Source: Azonexus sp. (GTDB lineage: Bacteria > Pseudomonadota > Gammaproteobacteria > Burkholderiales > Rhodocyclaceae). From it: a stretch of DNA of 7,497 bases. The stretch covers positions 1 to 7,497 of the forward strand of contig JAUYQT010000146.1 in assembly GCA_030697085.1 (NCBI GenBank). Direction: 5' to 3'. Positions 7,053 through 7,497 of the stretch are shown piece after piece (positions within the stretch are counted from its first letter, which is position 1; every line of letters starts with the position of its first letter). The notes beneath the pieces were generated by a model. That model was not told where the DNA came from. It saw only the letters and a list, made by a program, of their open reading frames with translations, and did no database searches. Made by a program: the position numbers and the translations under genes.

Positions 7053-7077
7053 TCGGGCAGGCTTTTAACCTGCCCGA
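7053..7077 (-). terminator. Intrinsic terminator-like hairpin between tRNA-Gln and prs
   Basis: A perfect 9-bp stem TCGGGCAGG/CCTGCCCGA (7053-7061 with 7069-7077) with a 7-nt loop is followed on the minus strand by TTTTC. It lies 8 nt past the tRNA CCA end. It most likely ends the tRNA transcript and marks a 3' processing end. The T run is short, so read-through into prs is plausible. No clear separate prs promoter was seen in 6993-7052. Confidence 0.65.
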
Positions 7078-7084
7078 AGGAAGC

Positions 7085-7161
7085 TGGCTGGGGAAGAAGG
7101 ATTCGAACCTTCGAATGCCGGAATCAAAATCCGGTGCCTTGACCAACTTGGCGACTCCCCA
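7085..7161 (-). tRNA. tRNA-Gln (anticodon UUG)
   Basis: On the minus strand the gene starts TGGGGAG at 7161 and its acceptor partner TTCCCCA is at 7089-7095: six Watson-Crick pairs plus one G-U. The D arm is GCC/GGC. The anticodon stem CCGGA/TCCGG encloses loop TTTTGAT, with anticodon TTG complementary to 7125-7127. The T arm is GAAGG-TTCGAAT-CCTTC. Discriminator G (7088) and an encoded CCA (7085-7087) follow. UUG reads CAA and, by wobble, CAG. This tRNA between ispE and prs is a standard betaproteobacterial arrangement. Confidence 0.98.
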
Positions 7162-7194
7162 GCGGGTCGTCAGAACAGCTTTGCGTTCAAACGA

Positions 7195-7230
7195 GGCGCG
7201 AATTATATAGGGGGTTCAATGGGAAATCCA
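7195..7230 (-). promoter_or_regulatory. Sigma-70 type promoter of tRNA-Gln with GC-rich discriminator
   Basis: On the minus strand a consensus -10 TATAAT (7202-7207) is preceded, at a 17-nt spacing, by a poor -35 TGGATT (7225-7230). It is followed by the GC-rich stretch TCGCGCC. The start should be near 7195, giving a leader of about 34 nt before the tRNA. A strong -10 plus GC-rich discriminator is typical of stable-RNA promoters under growth-rate (ppGpp/DksA) control; that regulation is inferred. Confidence 0.7.
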
Positions 7231-7285
7231 GTTTTTTTGTGACAAAAATCAGTGCGAATTGAGCCGGTTGAATCGGGAAATCCGG
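7214..7285. repeat. Imperfect direct repeat upstream of and overlapping the tRNA-Gln promoter
   Basis: GTTCAATGGGAAATCCAG (7214-7231) and GTTGAATCGGGAAATCCGG (7267-7285) share GGGAAATCC and most flanking bases. The first copy overlaps the -35 hexamer and the second lies about 50 bp upstream. It may be a duplicated binding site or chance. The rest of 7162-7317 holds no gene that I can see. Confidence 0.4.
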
Positions 7286-7317
7286 ATAAAACACCAGGAA
7301 GCTTTGAACGGAGGTTT

Positions 7318-7497
7318 TTAGTCAAGGCAAGCCAGTGGATGTTCCGGCAGAGCGTCAGCAACCCAGCCCGTCATCTGGGCCGGGAGCTTTGCTTGCGTGC
7401 TTTCTGCCGCGTCGCGGTTTGCAAAGGCGGCAAAAACGCAGTCGCCGGAGCCGGTCATCATGGCTTGCGGTGCGAATCGACGGAGCCAGGCAAGGTG
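7318..7497 (-). CDS. ispE: 4-diphosphocytidyl-2-C-methyl-D-erythritol kinase, C-terminal 59 residues (partial)
   Basis: GHMP-family kinase of the MEP isoprenoid pathway that phosphorylates CDP-methylerythritol with ATP. Only the C-terminal end is inside the window. It begins HLAWLRRFAPQAMMTGSG and continues DCVFAAFANRDAA to a TAA at 7318-7320. The MTGSG-x-CVFAAF block is the third GHMP motif of IspE. The spacing to the stop (about 40 residues) and position upstream of tRNA-Gln and prs fit the usual order. The residue after MTGSG is Asp, where many IspE proteins have a small residue. The 5' part lies beyond the right edge. Confidence 0.93.
   Translation of the reverse strand, partial: HLAWLRRFAPQAMMTGSGDCVFAAFANRDAAESTQAKLPAQMTGWVADALPEHPLACLD

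Overview
The window looks like core chromosome of a GC-rich betaproteobacterium, most like the Rhodocyclales (Dechloromonas/Azonexus group). That placement rests on recalled gene order and protein style, not on a search. The minus strand carries the familiar housekeeping block ispE - tRNA-Gln - prs - rplY(ctc) - pth - ychF. Transcription runs from the right edge leftwards, and a c-di-GMP signalling gene (PAS-GGDEF-EAL) is attached 35 nt behind ychF. On the plus strand, a large membrane-anchored spermidine-synthase-like protein converges on that signalling gene.

Layout. 1-167: window edge with a possible divergent signal-peptide gene start on the minus strand, or else the tail of a plus-strand gene; neither is certain. 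168-1775 (+): seven-helix membrane domain fused to an aminopropyltransferase domain, with a low-complexity linker containing a degenerate 18-residue duplication. 1765-3516 (-): PAS-GGDEF-EAL protein with both catalytic signatures intact. 3552-4643 (-): ychF. 4667-5245 (-): pth. 5315-5920 (-): rplY, CTC-type L25. 5921-6041: leader with a hairpin and a heptamer repeat array. 6042-6992 (-): prs. 7053-7077: terminator-like hairpin. 7085-7161 (-): tRNA-Gln(UUG), with CCA encoded and a good upstream -10. 7318-7497 (-): C-terminal 59 residues of ispE.

How the genes fit together. IspE (isoprenoid precursors), Prs (PRPP for nucleotides, His and Trp), tRNA-Gln, L25, peptidyl-tRNA hydrolase and YchF are growth and translation functions that are often neighbours in betaproteobacteria. 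The c-di-GMP enzyme directly behind ychF is the accessory part. It may be read from the translation operon, because no terminator is visible in the 35-nt gap.

I found no phage, transposon, CRISPR array or defence system, and no clear new system. The points most worth a second look are non-coding: the heptamer/inverted-repeat array and leader hairpin between prs and rplY, the hairpin before pth together with its missing Shine-Dalgarno, the possible ribosome-binding-site-masking structure before the c-di-GMP gene, and the linker expansion in the membrane aminopropyltransferase.
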